64,000 bases of DNA from Dasyornis broadbenti (GCA_013397935.1 VZRN01001108.1:172344-236343), one strand, 5' to 3'; shown: positions 25,604 through 40,000, numbered from the stretch's first letter. Made by a program: numbers and translations. Notes: generated by a model not told the origin, from the sequence alone.

Positions 25604-28600
25604 GTAAAGTCCCTGCGAAAAGCATGAAATATATCCATTGTCTTCTACAAGACAGGTATTGTAACAACCACAAAATGACACCAACACCCAGAAAAGAGTT
25701 TACAGAATAATATAGGCACATTTCTGAGTCTTACACCAATTATGAGTCAGCAAGGCAGCTTGGACAGAGTATAAACCATATTCTAAGCCTCTCCTCCTAC
25801 CCTTTTGTCACATCCCTACAGAATGGAAACCTTACAGGGCCCATTGAACTGGATTGCTTATTTTTTGTTCTCAAAGTGTGTTAGCTGGCACAAGACCACA
25901 CTGAGTTGTACTTCATATGATCATAAAGTCCAGCACAGCACTGGAGAAAGTCCAGTTTTAAGCTTTATAAAAAAAACCACCAACAAAACCCCAACCAAAA
26001 TGAACAAAAAAAACCCCAATAACTGTCGAACTGCATTCCAGTATCTCTGAGAGGCATTACTGCAATTCATTAAACTTCTTTATAGTCTGATGTGTTACAA
26101 CACATTACAGAGCAATGGTAAATAAATAACTGCTCATTTGACACTGCTTTCAACTGCAGAGCAATTCTGCTTTCCTCAATGTTACAATTAATGCCAGCAG
26201 TTAATGCCTTAAGTGGTGGGATCGGAAACTCAGCTATGATAAACACATGCAGTCAAGATTTCAACTTAAGGATAGACCCAAACTGCAGCATGGCGTTAGT
26301 TCAGCTGTCCCTGTCTCAGGCTGCAATTACAGTTCTGTTGGTCAGAGCAGCAGGGGCACCATTTGTCATCCTAAGGAAGGCTGGAGTGCTGTGAAATTGG
26401 GCACTTTGGAAAAATGCAGCTGTAGCAGAACATATGTATAGGCAAGACCATGAAATGAACTGGCTCCAAGCCAGCATGTAAAGAGCAAAACAAGAGAATG
26501 TAAATGAAAAAAAATCATAAAACACTGTACTCAGAAGATGCTTCTATTGATATATCCTGACCAGCCTTAAAGGTCAGGATGACAACAATCTGTCTTCTCT
26601 GTGGAACTGCTTAATCAATTTACACCTCTTTTTTCTTCACCTTGTTAGCAACAGGTGTACATCTTTCAAACAGATCTTCCTTTTTTTTGCTGTTTAATTG
26701 GTCTCAGATTCCTGTATATCTCTCTATACAACTATAACAAACATGGGTATATATTTACATTCCTGCACAGACTGTAGTGGATAGAACATGAACTGCTCAG
26801 CTCTGCTCCGTAGCTCTGCTGTCACTAACAGAGATTATTATGCAGCTGAAGACAGTCTGCTGCTCCTGGAGCCGAAGGAAGAACTGAGCTGTGCTTTACC
26901 ACTGCAGTGAATAGTGAAATGGGCAGAGGCTGCAGAAGAATGGCAACCATGCAACCATGAGAAGCCCTAGTCCTTCCTCTCTTTCCAAAAGCTGGCCTAT
27001 GTGCCTTCTGTATTTAATGGCAAGAGAAAGAACCAGCATTGGAGTCATTCTGTCAATCTATAAGCATCATGAAGCAAGAATCAAGATCTTTACATACAAA
27101 ATAACACTACAGAGGCCTTTCATCACAGCTGATGAGACAAACATTTCTGTGGGCTGCACCAAGGCTGTGTCCAAAAGTCCACAAGATTGTCACATCCATC
27201 ACCATCTTTCCTTCCAGCAGTAAAGCTCCTTAATTAAGTGTATTTTCCTCACACCAAGTATAGCTTACTACAAATCCTGTCAACTACTGGCTTGAAGAGA
27301 TGCAGGTAGTGGTGTTTGGGTGGAAACAATCCAACTGAGGCAGCTAAGTTTTCTCTCAGACTGTTACAGGATTTTGACAAGGCATACATTAATACATGTC
27401 ATTAGAGTTCTCCAAATGCTTTGCAAAAAGTAACAGTGCTCAATTGCTTCCATTTAACTGTCTACATATTTGTCTGCTTTCTTTCCATATATGGAGCCCC
27501 AGGGGGACAAGCTTCAGGGGAAATGAAGTCATGAACAAGAATCAGACCCAAGCCTCATATTTAAAATGGAAATCCCTGAGGAACAAATGCCTTTTAAAAA
27601 TATATGAGAGTCCCTCCCTCCAGCCTCTTCTCTCTACACATATGCTTCATACATATGTACACCTCCACAATGCAAGTTTTTCTATGCGGATTTATGTCAA
27701 GAAATTAATAAATACAAGTTACATATTTATGGCTGCAATACACTTCGAAGGATTTTCTCCTATCTGAAGAGCAGAACAAATGCAAAGGCAAGTATTACCC
27801 TGATGGATGCTTCATTACAGAACAGACTGCAAAAACAATCAGCAATAAGCAATCTCCTGCAAAGAAAAGTGACAACTTCCCTCCCCTTATCTCAGTGCTT
27901 TTTTTCTTCCCTCAGTCAAATAGCATTTAGCAATGTTGATGTTGTGATGTGAATTTTCTTCCACCCATGTACAAGTGGTCAAGGTAAAGTGCATTTGCCC
28001 AGAGATTTAGGTAAGAGGTATCTGTATGATGCTGTAAATTCAGAGATCCAGAAAACTGACATGTATAAATGGAGCCGCCCTGTAGCACAGGAAAAAAATG
28101 CGTTTGTCTGAATTTAGGTTTCTTTACTCTTCCACACTGTGAGTAAAGTTTTAACCATAAAGCTTTGCTTTTAAATGGAATACATAAATGACTCCCAAAC
28201 AGCTGTCCTACTTAACAGTACTTTGTAAACATCTGTTCACATTCCTGCATGCAAATAACATCAGCTTGCAAGTCTCTAAGACTCAGATTAGTCTTTATCA
28301 AGTCCTCCCAGAAAACATGGGGGTGGAGGCCAACAACTTCTGAAGTGGGAGGAAAGGAAATTCTTAAGCTTTTTTTTGAGAATTGATCCTTAGAGAAAAG
28401 ATAGATGATAAAGAATACAAAAACCCCCTAACTACACGCAAAAAAACGACATTTTTCAGCATGTTTCTCTAATGGAAGTTTCCATTCCTGTCTCTTTGTG
28501 GTGGTTTCCTACTTCATCGCATATTTTAAGAACTTGTTTTATAATTGGACTTTGTGTCAATTTTTAATCCCTCTTTATTCAAACCATCCTCTGAAAGTGC

Positions 28601-30839
28601 CAGGGTCCCAGACTTGCTCCTGCTGAAAAAAATGGGATTCTTGACATTGAGGAGAATGGAAACAAGACTAGGACGGCTGTATGCCTCATTAGATACACAG
28701 TTCCACAGCACCCTCTGAAATTCTGCTGAACTCTCCCTTTCAAGCAAATAAAGCAGGTAAACTCAGAGGCCATGAAATGTCACTATTACATTTCAACACT
28801 TAAACCAAGGTACCTGATGAATTAGCCATCTTCTTGCCAGGCATCTTGGAAAACTGCAGCCCCTGAGGGATTTCCCCTGGCCATTACCACTTATTGCAAA
28901 GTCAAAGAGAGAAAGCTAAGGTTATTGTTTTGCCTGTGGAATGAAAATATGCTGAGAGTGCATGTTATTCCCCAGACTTAGAGGTTTATTGCATTTCTAA
29001 TTCACACCTAAGGTCACCATATGTCAAGTGAGTATGCATTCTGCTACCATGGCTACTGTCATCATTCTAACTCTAATGCTAAATAGTTCTAGATTGGAAC
29101 AATACTGTCTTGGAAACAGCACAATTTAGAGCTTATAGCAGAAGACTGGTCTTCTGATTAAAGATGGAAAATTAAATGTTCCAGTTCTACCCTTGGGTTT
29201 GTCAGACTCTCCAAAATCACACAAGTGATTTAATCATGCTGAACCTTCATTTTCATATCAGAAAGTCAAAGAAACAAAAGACCTGAACAAAAGTAAACAA
29301 AGCTAGTACAGCAACAACTGCATATTCTCCACTAAGAAAAGTTAATAAATTAATCAGTCTTTGATCAAATTTCATTCAGCATTTAAAAATATAGTATGAG
29401 GTTTGAAATCAGTTACTTGTGTCCTGACAGGATCACACCACAGTGGAGATGCTTCCCTTTGCATAATGCATTAATGTGAATTTGACCACACAATTGTCAT
29501 TCCTTGTCATTTAAGTAGTCTTACAGTTAAGCAGCCATAATTGTCCTTTGGGTGTTATCTTAAATACATTAAAAAAGAAATTGAATGCTTTCACCACATT
29601 ATAGCTGGGACACTTTTTCAAAGCTAATTTCTATGTCTGTGAATTATTCATAATACACTTCAAACAGACTCTTCCGGATAAGGTAATTGACCTTGTCTGC
29701 ATGAAGCACCTACTACCTTGCCTTGGGATAATTTAATCTACGATGTGGTCCATTATTCAAAGGTAATGTCTTTTCATTAGGTTAGGCAATATATTATCAC
29801 TCAACTAGTCACCTAATTCTGCATTTAGCGTATTCAAGTTTTCACTTTTTTTATCATAGGTTACACTCATCACAGCAATATCTCACACTTAAGCAGCATG
29901 GTGTAACAGTAAGACAGCACGCTCTTAATAAATGGAAGCAGGACTTTGAGGACTCTAATTTCAAGATTTACTTGTGCATTTAAAATCTCAGTTGGCTTTG
30001 TTTCTTCCATGGGTGAAAGCAGCAAAGGGTATCTATTCAGTAAGAACTAGTGTAAGGTCAAAACACAAGCACAACTAATGCACCAAGTGGCAGAAGCTAT
30101 GTAAATTCACGTACTGTTCAGTGGAAACATTTATGTGCTGATGAAATATATATGCTAAATCACATGTATGACACACAGATAACATTTCTACAGTTCTATT
30201 TTGCTGTGTAGAGAAACCCCTGGTTGGTCTGCCATGTGAGGAAGCAATTAGCCACGGTGGCTGTTGCTGAGGCTGGCTCTGAACCATTGCAGCCTTCTCT
30301 GTAACAGGCTATTATTAGGATTCCATTCACTGCTACATATTCCCTCAAAAGACCTTGCTCAGTGAAGATCAAAGTAACTGATTATTTTTTGCATATGCAT
30401 GGACTGAAATCTCAGAGAGAAAAAGCTAAACAGTTGAACACTCAACTCTCTCCTGTGCTCCAACTACTTTGAGCCACTTTAGCAGAATAAAGCAGCTCTG
30501 AATCCATCTTAGTCAGTCACTGACAAAGTCCTCCTGCATGAGTAAACGCTTGAGTGGCACAGTGATCTGGAGGAGCTCCTGCATCAATCCCTCTCTGGGC
30601 TCCAGCAAATGGCCAGAGGTGGTAATCTAATTTATACAGCACCACTCCAGTAACTAGGCTTAAAGATGCTTCTCCACCCTTCTGTCTCCTTCAGTATTGC
30701 AGGGTACACCTCTGTAAGAAGAGAGTGCTGCTTTTTCAATCTATCAGTGCTCAAGTGTTTAGATGCTGATTGCAAATACTGCATTAACAAGCTATGGATG
30801 AACTTGTTAGCTCCTCTAAGTACCTGAATTTTTAAAACA

Positions 30840-31250
30840 TTTCTGTGGTTTTTAGTTTGCTTTATACTAAAGTGGAATTTAATGGAAGATGTAATAACTA
30901 AGGAGTTAATCCATCATCTTACTTGCCTAAATCAGTATAAATATACTGAATCCAATGGATCTGATCTTGCATATCTTTGAGCTTTGTAATTTTTTAGTTG
31001 AATCATTTGTTACGGTAGCGCCTCTCAAGCTGTCCATTAATAGAATGCTATGATTATGTTAGCTATTCAAAGCTTTTTATCATGTTATATAAACACAGCT
31101 CAGTCTATTAATTGTTTATCTTGATTAGATATTGTTTGAGTATTCACTTAAAATTTCAAAGCATTGCTTTAGAGCAGAAATAAAGGCAAGGGTGTCAAAG
31201 ACATCAAGGTGTTAGAGAGAACATTTACTCTGAAGGTCTTTGGCTGAATT
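30840..31250. other. Candidate conserved noncoding block
   Basis: This AT-rich intron segment has homeodomain-like TTAAT/ATTA sites, a GATA site beside a TTGATTAGAT bicoid-type site, and one CpG-bearing patch (TTACGGTAGCGCCTCTC) in CpG-poor surroundings. It contains no repeat I know. It resembles developmental-gene noncoding elements, but conservation cannot be seen from one sequence. Confidence 0.25.
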
Positions 31251-33706
31251 CCTATTTACATGAATATTCAGGAACAATCTGTTCATGCCTTGGAAAATTT
31301 CTGCAAAGACAAAAACCTCAGTATCATTGTCCAGAATAATACGTTAAAAAAAAAAATTAGGAAAATTATCAAAGTGAAACTGCAATTAAGTTCCAGCAGA
31401 AGAGGAGTGAAATAGCTGATATTTATAATTTTCCATCAGCTAAAACAAACTAGCCAAGGGAAGTATTGTTCCACGCAAGATTACCTGCAACTGGCCTGGC
31501 TGCTAGATCATATTTCACAATGGTCGAGTGCCTTCCATTGTGTAACCACAGTTGTGTACTGCACGTTGATGGCTCCTGTCACTGTAATATGGTTATGTTT
31601 ACCCATTACTTTCTGCTTTTGTGCCACAACCCAGTAGCTATGATATTACAATTGTTCTAATGGTCTGTTTCACTTAGTTCATTTACCTATTAATTTCGGC
31701 AACGGCATACTTCATGGAACATAAATTTCATCCTCTGAAAACATGACAATCTGTAGTACAATATGGTCAGAGAGATTCTGGAGCTTTGTACAGAAGTAAC
31801 ATGACCTGTCCAGGGTGGCATTTTGGAAAGAACATCCCTCCCTCTGGAGGTATCGGTTGTGTCTAAGGTGATTACTTCAGCGCTAACAGGATGTAATTAT
31901 TCACTCAATAAAATTCTGCCTCTATTAAGTAGGTACTTCTAATGTTCTGCAGATTGACTAGTGGCCCTAGAATGTCTCACAGAGGTAGTAAACAAAATGC
32001 AGCACAATCCCTTTGTCTGAATCCAGAACGTAAGTGTGCGCTGGGAAGGAAGCGACCTGGAAAGCTGCTGCTGGTTTGAACGTGGAGGCTCTGGGAAACA
32101 GGACCCCAAAACAGGACCTGAAAAATGCTCATTGCAGGAGAACCTTTCCCAGTTTGACAGCAGATATTAGAACGGCAAAACAAATGGATCAAACTGACTT
32201 TGACTTTGCACTGCCAGAGAAAAAGCCAAAGGGAGCTCAAACAGAGCCTACTTTAGAAGACAACTTGTTCTAGAATCCCACCCTCTGCTGTTACCTTAGC
32301 ATTCAGTCATACAGATTTCTCTGAGAAACAGCCCCTGAACTTCTGCCACACCCCAAAGGAGTTTCATGTGGATAAAATCTGCGACTTTAAAATCATGGTG
32401 ACAATGGGAGGGAAACAAATGCCAATGCACAGAAAGCCTTTAGCTCCGAGAAAAGAGTAATCAACACTACTTTGTCTTGTACCAGGCCTGACAATGATCC
32501 ACGTATCCCAATAAGTGAATTACAGCCAAATTTCCTTCCCTCTTCTTTTCCTCCTACAAGTAGGAAAGAAGAGTTACACATATCTACCTAAATATAAAAA
32601 CACATACTTTCCCAGAGAGCACTCTATCTGTACGAATACATAACTTTATGGACTTTATTGACCATTTGAATCAGCAGACAAAGGAAAAGTTAGTGTTTAA
32701 AACAAACATATCATGAAATAGATGTTACTCTTTTTTTCAGAACCACTTTTCAGATGTCTGGTCATTTTTAAATGAGCCCATCGTAGGCTTGGACTTATCA
32801 GTAAAACAAACCTGTCAGATCTGAACTAGGTTCAGTAACACAAAATTGAGAAAAAGAACAACCAGGAATTGTTATCTTTTCCTTCCTACCAACAAATGTC
32901 ACTACGTACATTTTGATCACATTGAATGAGATAGCCTGAACAAAAAGAATTAAAAAAAAAAAGGCTACTGTTTGCAGTCTAAACTACTGGGAGCACTTTT
33001 CATGCGCTATTAATGTTAATATACTGAAATCACTACGTGTTATAAATTAGACATGTCACTTTAAAATTTTTGGGGAAATAAAAGATTTAGGGAAAGTGGG
33101 ACATGGAATTAAGCATCCTGGATAAACAAAAACTCAGCACATGAAGACAGGGACTGAATCTAGCATAATAGCAACAATCCAAAGATCTATAAAAGACAAG
33201 TAGGTAGTGGTGAAATTCCACTGAGTTTAGGAAGCATGTTTAGTTTAAGATTTTGTTCCTATCCTGGAAGTAGACAGACATCTGTCAGATTTCTGACAGA
33301 TTTGTTATCTGTCATGGTGAAAAAATACACACATCTGCATCTCATTTTAGCCCAAATTAAGATTTTCTTCTAGCACTAGGACCCACAGAGTCAGTCAGTT
33401 TATTACTCTCTAAACTCTATTGATTCTAGCAGGCTTTAGATATTAATCACAACCTAGTTTTCTAGAGAAATGGGACATACTGAAACATGCTACCACTATT
33501 ATTGTTCTTCTTTGTGGATACAAAAACTTGGCCATTGGTTTTGGAGTGGTACATTTAAATAGATCTAATGGCCCACACCAGTTTCAGGCAACATTGGTGT
33601 CAGTTGCAGCCTGATGCCTTGGTTTTCTTCTCTGCTAAACCAGAAAGCTCCCTTCAGAGGAGAACTGCATAGATTAATTAGTTAACCTTTCTAAATGCTA
33701 ATGTTT

Positions 33707-33721
33707 AAAAAAAAAAAAAAA
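33707..33721. repeat. Poly-A run
   Basis: 15 consecutive A. Confidence 0.9.
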
Positions 33722-34813
33722 GTTTTCTTCTGGTGCCTCTGAATTCAGCTCTTGAGAGTAAAGGAAGAAGGCTCTTGATGTTGTTTTGAGCCCTGGACAG
33801 CTCAAGTGGGAATACAGCCTCTGGCTAAACCAGTCTGAGTCTTTCTCTTGTCAAAAGGACTTGGAAAAGATTCAGGCTCAAAAGCTTTTTCATTTTTGTT
33901 CTCAATCTTTCTGGCCCAGCAGATAACAAAAAAGCTTCTCTAAAGAAGGTTTTAAAAGGGTTATTTTCTTTCAGGTCACCAGATCTTCCTAGCTACTCGT
34001 CAAGTCTCAGTCAGATCTGCTCCTTTCCAGATCAGTCCAGGCTGGGGGGATGTAAACAACTCTAAATTGCTTTTCGAAGCTTCTTGTGAGTGAAAGAAGT
34101 ACACAACTTCTTTTCCCCAGTGTCTGGAGACATTTTTTCAAAGTATGCTTGCTTATCCTCTACATTTTGGGGATTTCTTTTTACAAAAGAAAGTAAAAGA
34201 CACTTAGAAGAGCTACTTTTACACCCCCATTAACACCAGATAGCTCAGATAGTAAGAGTATTTAGTTTGATGTTTTGCTTAGGGAAGATTTTTGTTATGT
34301 TGTTGAAATACCAAGTAATGTCAAAAAGGCCACCTTCAGCTGATTCTCGTTTCTTTTCTCCTGTCTCTGCCTTCACACTTTCAAACATGAAAATAAATTT
34401 TCCACAGGCTATCTTCAAACTGCACCAGGGGTAAAATTCCTGGACTTCAGATTTACAAGCCATGAATCTGAGCACTAACCTAATTACTCAGAGTTAAAAC
34501 TCAGCTTTTTACCATAGAGTTGTATTTTCTTTTCTCCTAATTTCTCTATATTTTTAAGTTATGCCATTGATAATTTTGTATATAGCCTCCTAACACCTCT
34601 GTTTCCCTGGACAGGCCAAAGCAATTAATACAAAATCTAAGCCTGGGGTTCCATCCCATCTGATTTTCTGCAAGTACCTTGCTATGCACATACTTTCTTC
34701 TCCAGATCTGAAATGGGAGTCAAATGAACCCAAAACACACATAAAACCTGAGAGATTACAGCCCAAAATGCTTTTTTATCCTCAAAAATAATGTAAATAC
34801 CAATGAAAATTAC

Positions 34814-34901
34814 CAATGCCATTTACTATTGCCACTCGTGGCATCTTGGTAGACGAGGTCAGATGAGAACTCTTCCACCACATTGATTTCCATCTTCTGT
34901 T
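34814..34901 (-). other. Exon-like segment (possible cryptic exon)
   Basis: On the sense strand, TTTTCTGATTCTGCAG precedes and GGCATTG|GTAATT closes an 88-nt segment with one open frame (QKMEINVVEEF then SSDLVYQDATSGNSKWH). It keeps three CpGs. It matches no CASPR exon, and 88 nt is not a multiple of three, so inclusion would shift the frame. It could be a poison exon, an exon remnant, a conserved element or chance. Confidence 0.2.
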
Positions 34902-35251
34902 CTGCAGAATCAGAAAACATCACTCTCTGCACTGGCCCAAATTTGACAGACAAATTAGTTTAATGTCAGTAAGACAATCTGAGCCCAATGAAGCCCAAGA
35001 TGCTCAAAGTAGGACAGCTGAAAGAAGCAGACAAATGGAAGTGTGATGAGAACACACTCCCTGCTGTGGCTCTAATGAGGGAGAAGGCACACTTTTCTGT
35101 TCAGGCAGCAGTCCTGCTTTCTTCCTTGAATGGAGGACAGGTTGCTGCCATAGCTAATGAGCCACTAATATAACAGACCATGGATTAGCTGTTTATTTTT
35201 AATCACCATTATTTATTTATTTTTAACAATATGCTGAGTTCTGCAAACTGG

Positions 35252-35283
35252 AAAAAAAAAAAAAAAAAAGGAAGAAGAAGAAG
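35252..35283. repeat. Poly-A followed by GAA repeat
   Basis: 18 A followed by several GAA units. Confidence 0.9.
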
Positions 35284-35812
35284 ACTATTACTACTCATGA
35301 TTAGGCAATAGCTTGAAAGAATTCTGTCATTCTTCAAACTGTGTATATGAATAGCTGGGTCTCTCAAGCCAGAGGTATCATTAAGATGTGTTTGGTTCTG
35401 GCATACACGTATGACTCATAAAGCTATCCATTTCCAAACTCTTACTGGGACTGCAGAATTCCCTGCAGAATTCCATTTCATCATTACTGAGCTATGAGCA
35501 CTTACAATCTCCCACAGGTTTCACAGGTGGAACAAAATATATCATTGACTTACTCCAAACCAGAGGTTCTTTGGGATCAAATGTCTCAAACAAACATACT
35601 GCAGAGGTTAAGTATATGTTCTGCAGCATCAATTCACAGCACTGAGTTCCTTACAGCACCACCAAAACCAGGACATGCAATGAATTCCAGAGTCCAGGCT
35701 CAAAATCTGTTGTCTAGATTTACATTTCATTTACCTGTCCTATGCGCCTTCATTAATACCCCTAGTCAAGCTTCCTGTATACTGGAAAATATAATTTCAT
35801 ATCAGTAAAACA

Positions 35813-35834
35813 TAGTAGTAGTAGTAGTAGTAGT
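35813..35834. repeat. (TAG)n microsatellite
   Basis: 22 bases of perfect TAG trinucleotide repeat, just over seven copies. Likely length-polymorphic. Confidence 0.95.
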
Positions 35835-35888
35835 CACTCCGAACAATTTAGTTCAAAATGACAAATTTATTTTCTATGCAAAAGGTCT

Positions 35889-35948
35889 CAAATGAAATGA
35901 AATGAGATTAAATAAAGTAAAATAAAATAAATTAAATTAAATAAAGTA
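35889..35948. repeat. (AAATA/AAATG)n-like low-complexity repeat
   Basis: Successive AAATG, AAATAA and ATTAA units occur over 60 bases, shortly after the TAG microsatellite. Confidence 0.85.
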
Positions 35949-36986
35949 TAATTCCGAAATTGCTCCTTAGACTTAAAAAACTAAATTCATTCAAAGCAGG
36001 GAGAAAAACCAAACACAAATACACAACAAAAAAGCAACAGAAATATCCAGTGACAGCAGAAGCATGAAGGATATATTCGATAGAAGCAAACAGGAGTTAC
36101 TCGTATAAGCTCTCTCCTCACTTTGAGAAGTGATTTTTAAATTCACCTGACACATTGTGTCTAAAGCAAACACAGATAATGGTGCTCCAGCGTTCACTGG
36201 AGCCATCCCAGGAGACTCCTGCCCTGCTGGTGTCACTCCAGAATTATGTCCGGTAGCATTATAAGCCTTCCCTCTCCTGCAGTGGGACTCAAGAAGGGAA
36301 CAAGCTTTCCTTCCACTGGATTAGAAGCCATCCAGTGCATGGATGAGGAAGGATTTATTCCCATGTTTTTCCTATCCTTTGGCCTCTTGGCTGCATTTGG
36401 TTCTTAGAGAATCACAAGACTGGATGAGAAGTAATGGCAGCAAGTAGCTGCCACTGCTTGCTTGGCAGCTATAGCACAGCGTACCTCACTGCCAGCCACA
36501 GAGGACAGCACAGAGCAAGGGAAGCAAAGCGTCAGAAACTGGGAAAATGATATTTCCACTAATCACAGGTGCATGCAGGCTCGATGCCAAGTTACCTCTG
36601 CCATGCTGCAGGTTTTGTATTCTGCTTAGACCATCTGCATTTTAATCAGCTGCACACAAAAAACAACATAGCATCTTTAAAAGTGGCCTCTAAATCTCTC
36701 CCCACAAATAAGGCGGTGTGTTGGATCACTGTGGTGAACTCTGTTCCAAAGTCTCCATATATAGCACAAATTGTCTAAAGTTGTGCTTGTGAGAAGCTGT
36801 CAGCACTGGCACTTAGGGGGAAGAGACAAGGTGTGGGGGGTGGAAACACAGATGGCAAGTCAATCATTCTCAAGAAAGGGATCCTAATTACCCAAGAATA
36901 ATCACAGCACACAATCTACACCTGCCACCTATCCACCATTTCCTTCAACATGAGCCACTTTTTGAGGGCAGACTGTCCTGTTCTGT

Positions 36987-37090
36987 GTTATTTTGTGCAA
37001 TGACAAATAGTCTCCTGGTAATGCAATAACAATTTAAAGTTATTTTGTACGAGAACAAATAGTCCCCTGGTTGTGCAATAACAATTGAAA
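36987..37090. repeat. 52-bp tandem duplication
   Basis: Two adjacent 52-bp units, 36987-37038 and 37039-37090, both start GTTATTTTGT and end near GCAATAACAATT. By eye they differ at 8 positions (about 85% identity), so the duplication is fairly old. No coding content. Confidence 0.9.
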
Positions 37091-40000
37091 GTACTGGAAT
37101 GATAAACTGGAAATTATAGTTAAAAGGCATAAAGTAATAGTGAGCAAAACCCCATTGGTAAATGACTGCTTGTTATGGGTCATTTTATATCACCTCCTGA
37201 TACATCTATGTAAAATACTTCATCAGAACCCAAGCTTCACACTCATTTCTGCATAAAGATTTACACTAAGTGGTGAAACCTTGGTGCAAACCACACCTCA
37301 AAAACTATGGGCACTTCAGGTGAAAACTAGAGTTAGTTAAAGTCCTAGAGGAGTAACTGAAAGCAATATAGAAGCACTGGCTGAGCACAAAACTGTGTTT
37401 TACAGCATCCTGACTCAGTGCACCGAGCAAAACAGTAGTTAAAAACACATTTAAAAATGTAGTTCTGTAAAACAGCAAGTGGGGAACTCCTGGAACTTGC
37501 TTTTCTAGGAGGCTGCAGGGCAGGTAGCCTAGTAAAGTTCAAAAAGTGATTACACAAGTTTATGAACAACAGATCCATAGTGGATACTAAAAGGGATTGG
37601 CAATAGCATAAACTCTAATGCCCTTAATTGAGCAGCTGTGGGTGATGGGGATATAATGAGGGATGTGCTGAAGACATCAGCTTGTGTACTCACCCTAAGC
37701 TGCACCTCTCCAGCAGCCACTACTGAAGGCAGGGCCCTGAAGTACATTTCTAGTACCTTATGCTCTCACATCACTGGCCTCATCTGGGGCTAAGGAGGGA
37801 GCCTGCACAGACAAAGCTCCAGCAACATGCAGGGCATAGATTGAAAAAAAAAAGCTGACCTGTCTCAGCAACAGAATTAAGTCTAAACTAAGAAATTAGG
37901 ACACATTCCCTGCTGTGAGGCAGCGCTACATCTTTCCCTCCAATAGGGAGTTACAAAGTGCAAATGCAGTGGATCACCAGTGAGGGCTGCCTGGCATAAG
38001 GGGTCACAGACCGTGGGACATCACCTGGTGCAGCTTGGCACTGAGACTGGGACTTGTTGGGAGCCAAAGGGGAGGAGAGGAGGGGGAAACCTGGGTGCAA
38101 GTCATATAATAGTGGGACTTGACAGAGCATAAGTTCAGGGAAGAGGTGTGTAGTTTAGAATGGAAGTAGTTTAGGACCAATGTTTGAGATCAAAGCTTAA
38201 GCTGACGGTGTAGGAATTCTACCAGAAAGAGAAAAATAAGGAAGAAGGCAGGAAAAACCCACCACCTACAGACATTCCCATTTCTTTGATTTTGCAATAG
38301 GACTGATCTTTTCTCAGTCCCTGCCTACACAAATGCACTATGAACTTGACAGACTGTCAGCCAAGTATTGTAAAGCAAGTTATCCTGCCACTGATACAGC
38401 CGTCACTGTGCTAAGTCCTTGATAAGGTGGATGTGAGGCAGCTTCCCAAATAATAAGCATTTGAGTACACCCACTGCTTCTAGAAAACTGAGCAAATTCA
38501 GTCAGAGCTGGGGGTTTGTTCAGTTCATGAAGTGTTTTCATACCTTCAAACATCTTGTATGTTAACAGTTTAAACATGCATCTGCATACATGCACCTATT
38601 CTCTTTCCTTAGGTATTGCTTGAGATGCTCCATAAAGAAAGGAAAGCAAAGCCCATGGGGGCTACATTTCTTTTCATATTCTCACGATACAGAGGGCACA
38701 TTTAGAGGTAGCTCAACCTTCCTGCCCAGCCAGCTCCTCTCCTGCTACCTTGACTTCACCTCTACTTCTAAGGATAAAGTGGTGGTAAAGTCTGCAATCT
38801 TTTCTTAAGAGTGGGGATTACTTTCCTAATTAATGCCAACTGTCAGATTTGCTCCAGTTATATGAGTGTCTCTCCAACAGGCCTGGAAAAGTCACAGGAG
38901 ACCTGCAATTTCTGGTCATGTAAGTTCTATTTGCCAGCCTCATGAGAACGCCAGATATGCCTTGATGAACAGACATCTATTGTGATGTTCACGAACCTCC
39001 TGAAAATCTGTCTGATGGCAGAGATGTATAAAACTACAGTTCAGGGCAATTTAATTTTTGTTTTCAAAGACATGCTTGCAGCTAAGCTGTAGTATGACAG
39101 CAAGAACCAATAAGGCTGTGCCAGACAGCAGGAGGTGGAGATAAGCAAACTCCTTTGCCAACTGCCAGATTGCGTGTCTGACACATTGCAGATGTAAACC
39201 CAAGAAACTCAATGGGGATACTATGCTTAGTCACACCTGCTGAGGATGTGCCTTTATCTTCAGGGCAGGAGGGAGCAGGAAAAGAAGAAAGAGAAATTCC
39301 TTGATATAAAATGGAAGTTTTATGCAAGCCAGGAGCCTCCCTGGACTTCTCTCTGAGGTGGCCTGGAGTGCCTTGCTTGTCGTTTTGCCCCATGTCAAAG
39401 CTGTGAAAGCCAAAATTGCTACGTAACAACATACATCTTTAGACTATGAATGCAAAAAGAAAGAGAAATCATTTTATTGCTTCTCTGTGAAACATGATAA
39501 TGTTTAGATCCTGAAGATAAGGATTTGGTGTGTTGGTGCTACCAGCTGTAATATCCTAATCATGTGTTCCATCTCCCTGGGGGAAAGGAAAAAAAATAAA
39601 AAAGAGCAAAGCCCAGAATGAGAGTAACCTCAGAAATGGATTGGATTTCTTTCAGGAAGAGGAACTTTTATAACTTTGTTGAGATTAGATTATCTCTGGT
39701 AGATGCCCTTCCATCAAGCATTCACCACTAGGCTCAGTCCAGAGGTAATACAGAGTGGAAACATTCAGCAAGCTGGATTAGGTCAGGTAACATTCCCTGC
39801 TGGCCTATGGATGCAGTATTGTCATCAATATATGGGCATCGCGTATTGAATTCTACAGTCAGGTCTGAAGCGTTGCTCATTAACAGCAATTACACATTAA
39901 GATACCCTGGCAACACAGAGAGAACCCAGTGATTCAGGCATCCGAAAGCCTAAGTCAAATCAAAAACCAAAACCCAAGAGTTTTGATCTTTGTTCTGTTG

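Noticed and set aside
36905..36960. WWIG-like peptide on the minus strand, considered as the missing fibrinogen-domain exon
   Set aside because: A stop lies just upstream in frame and the following residues do not match the family. The real exon is at 15186-15342.
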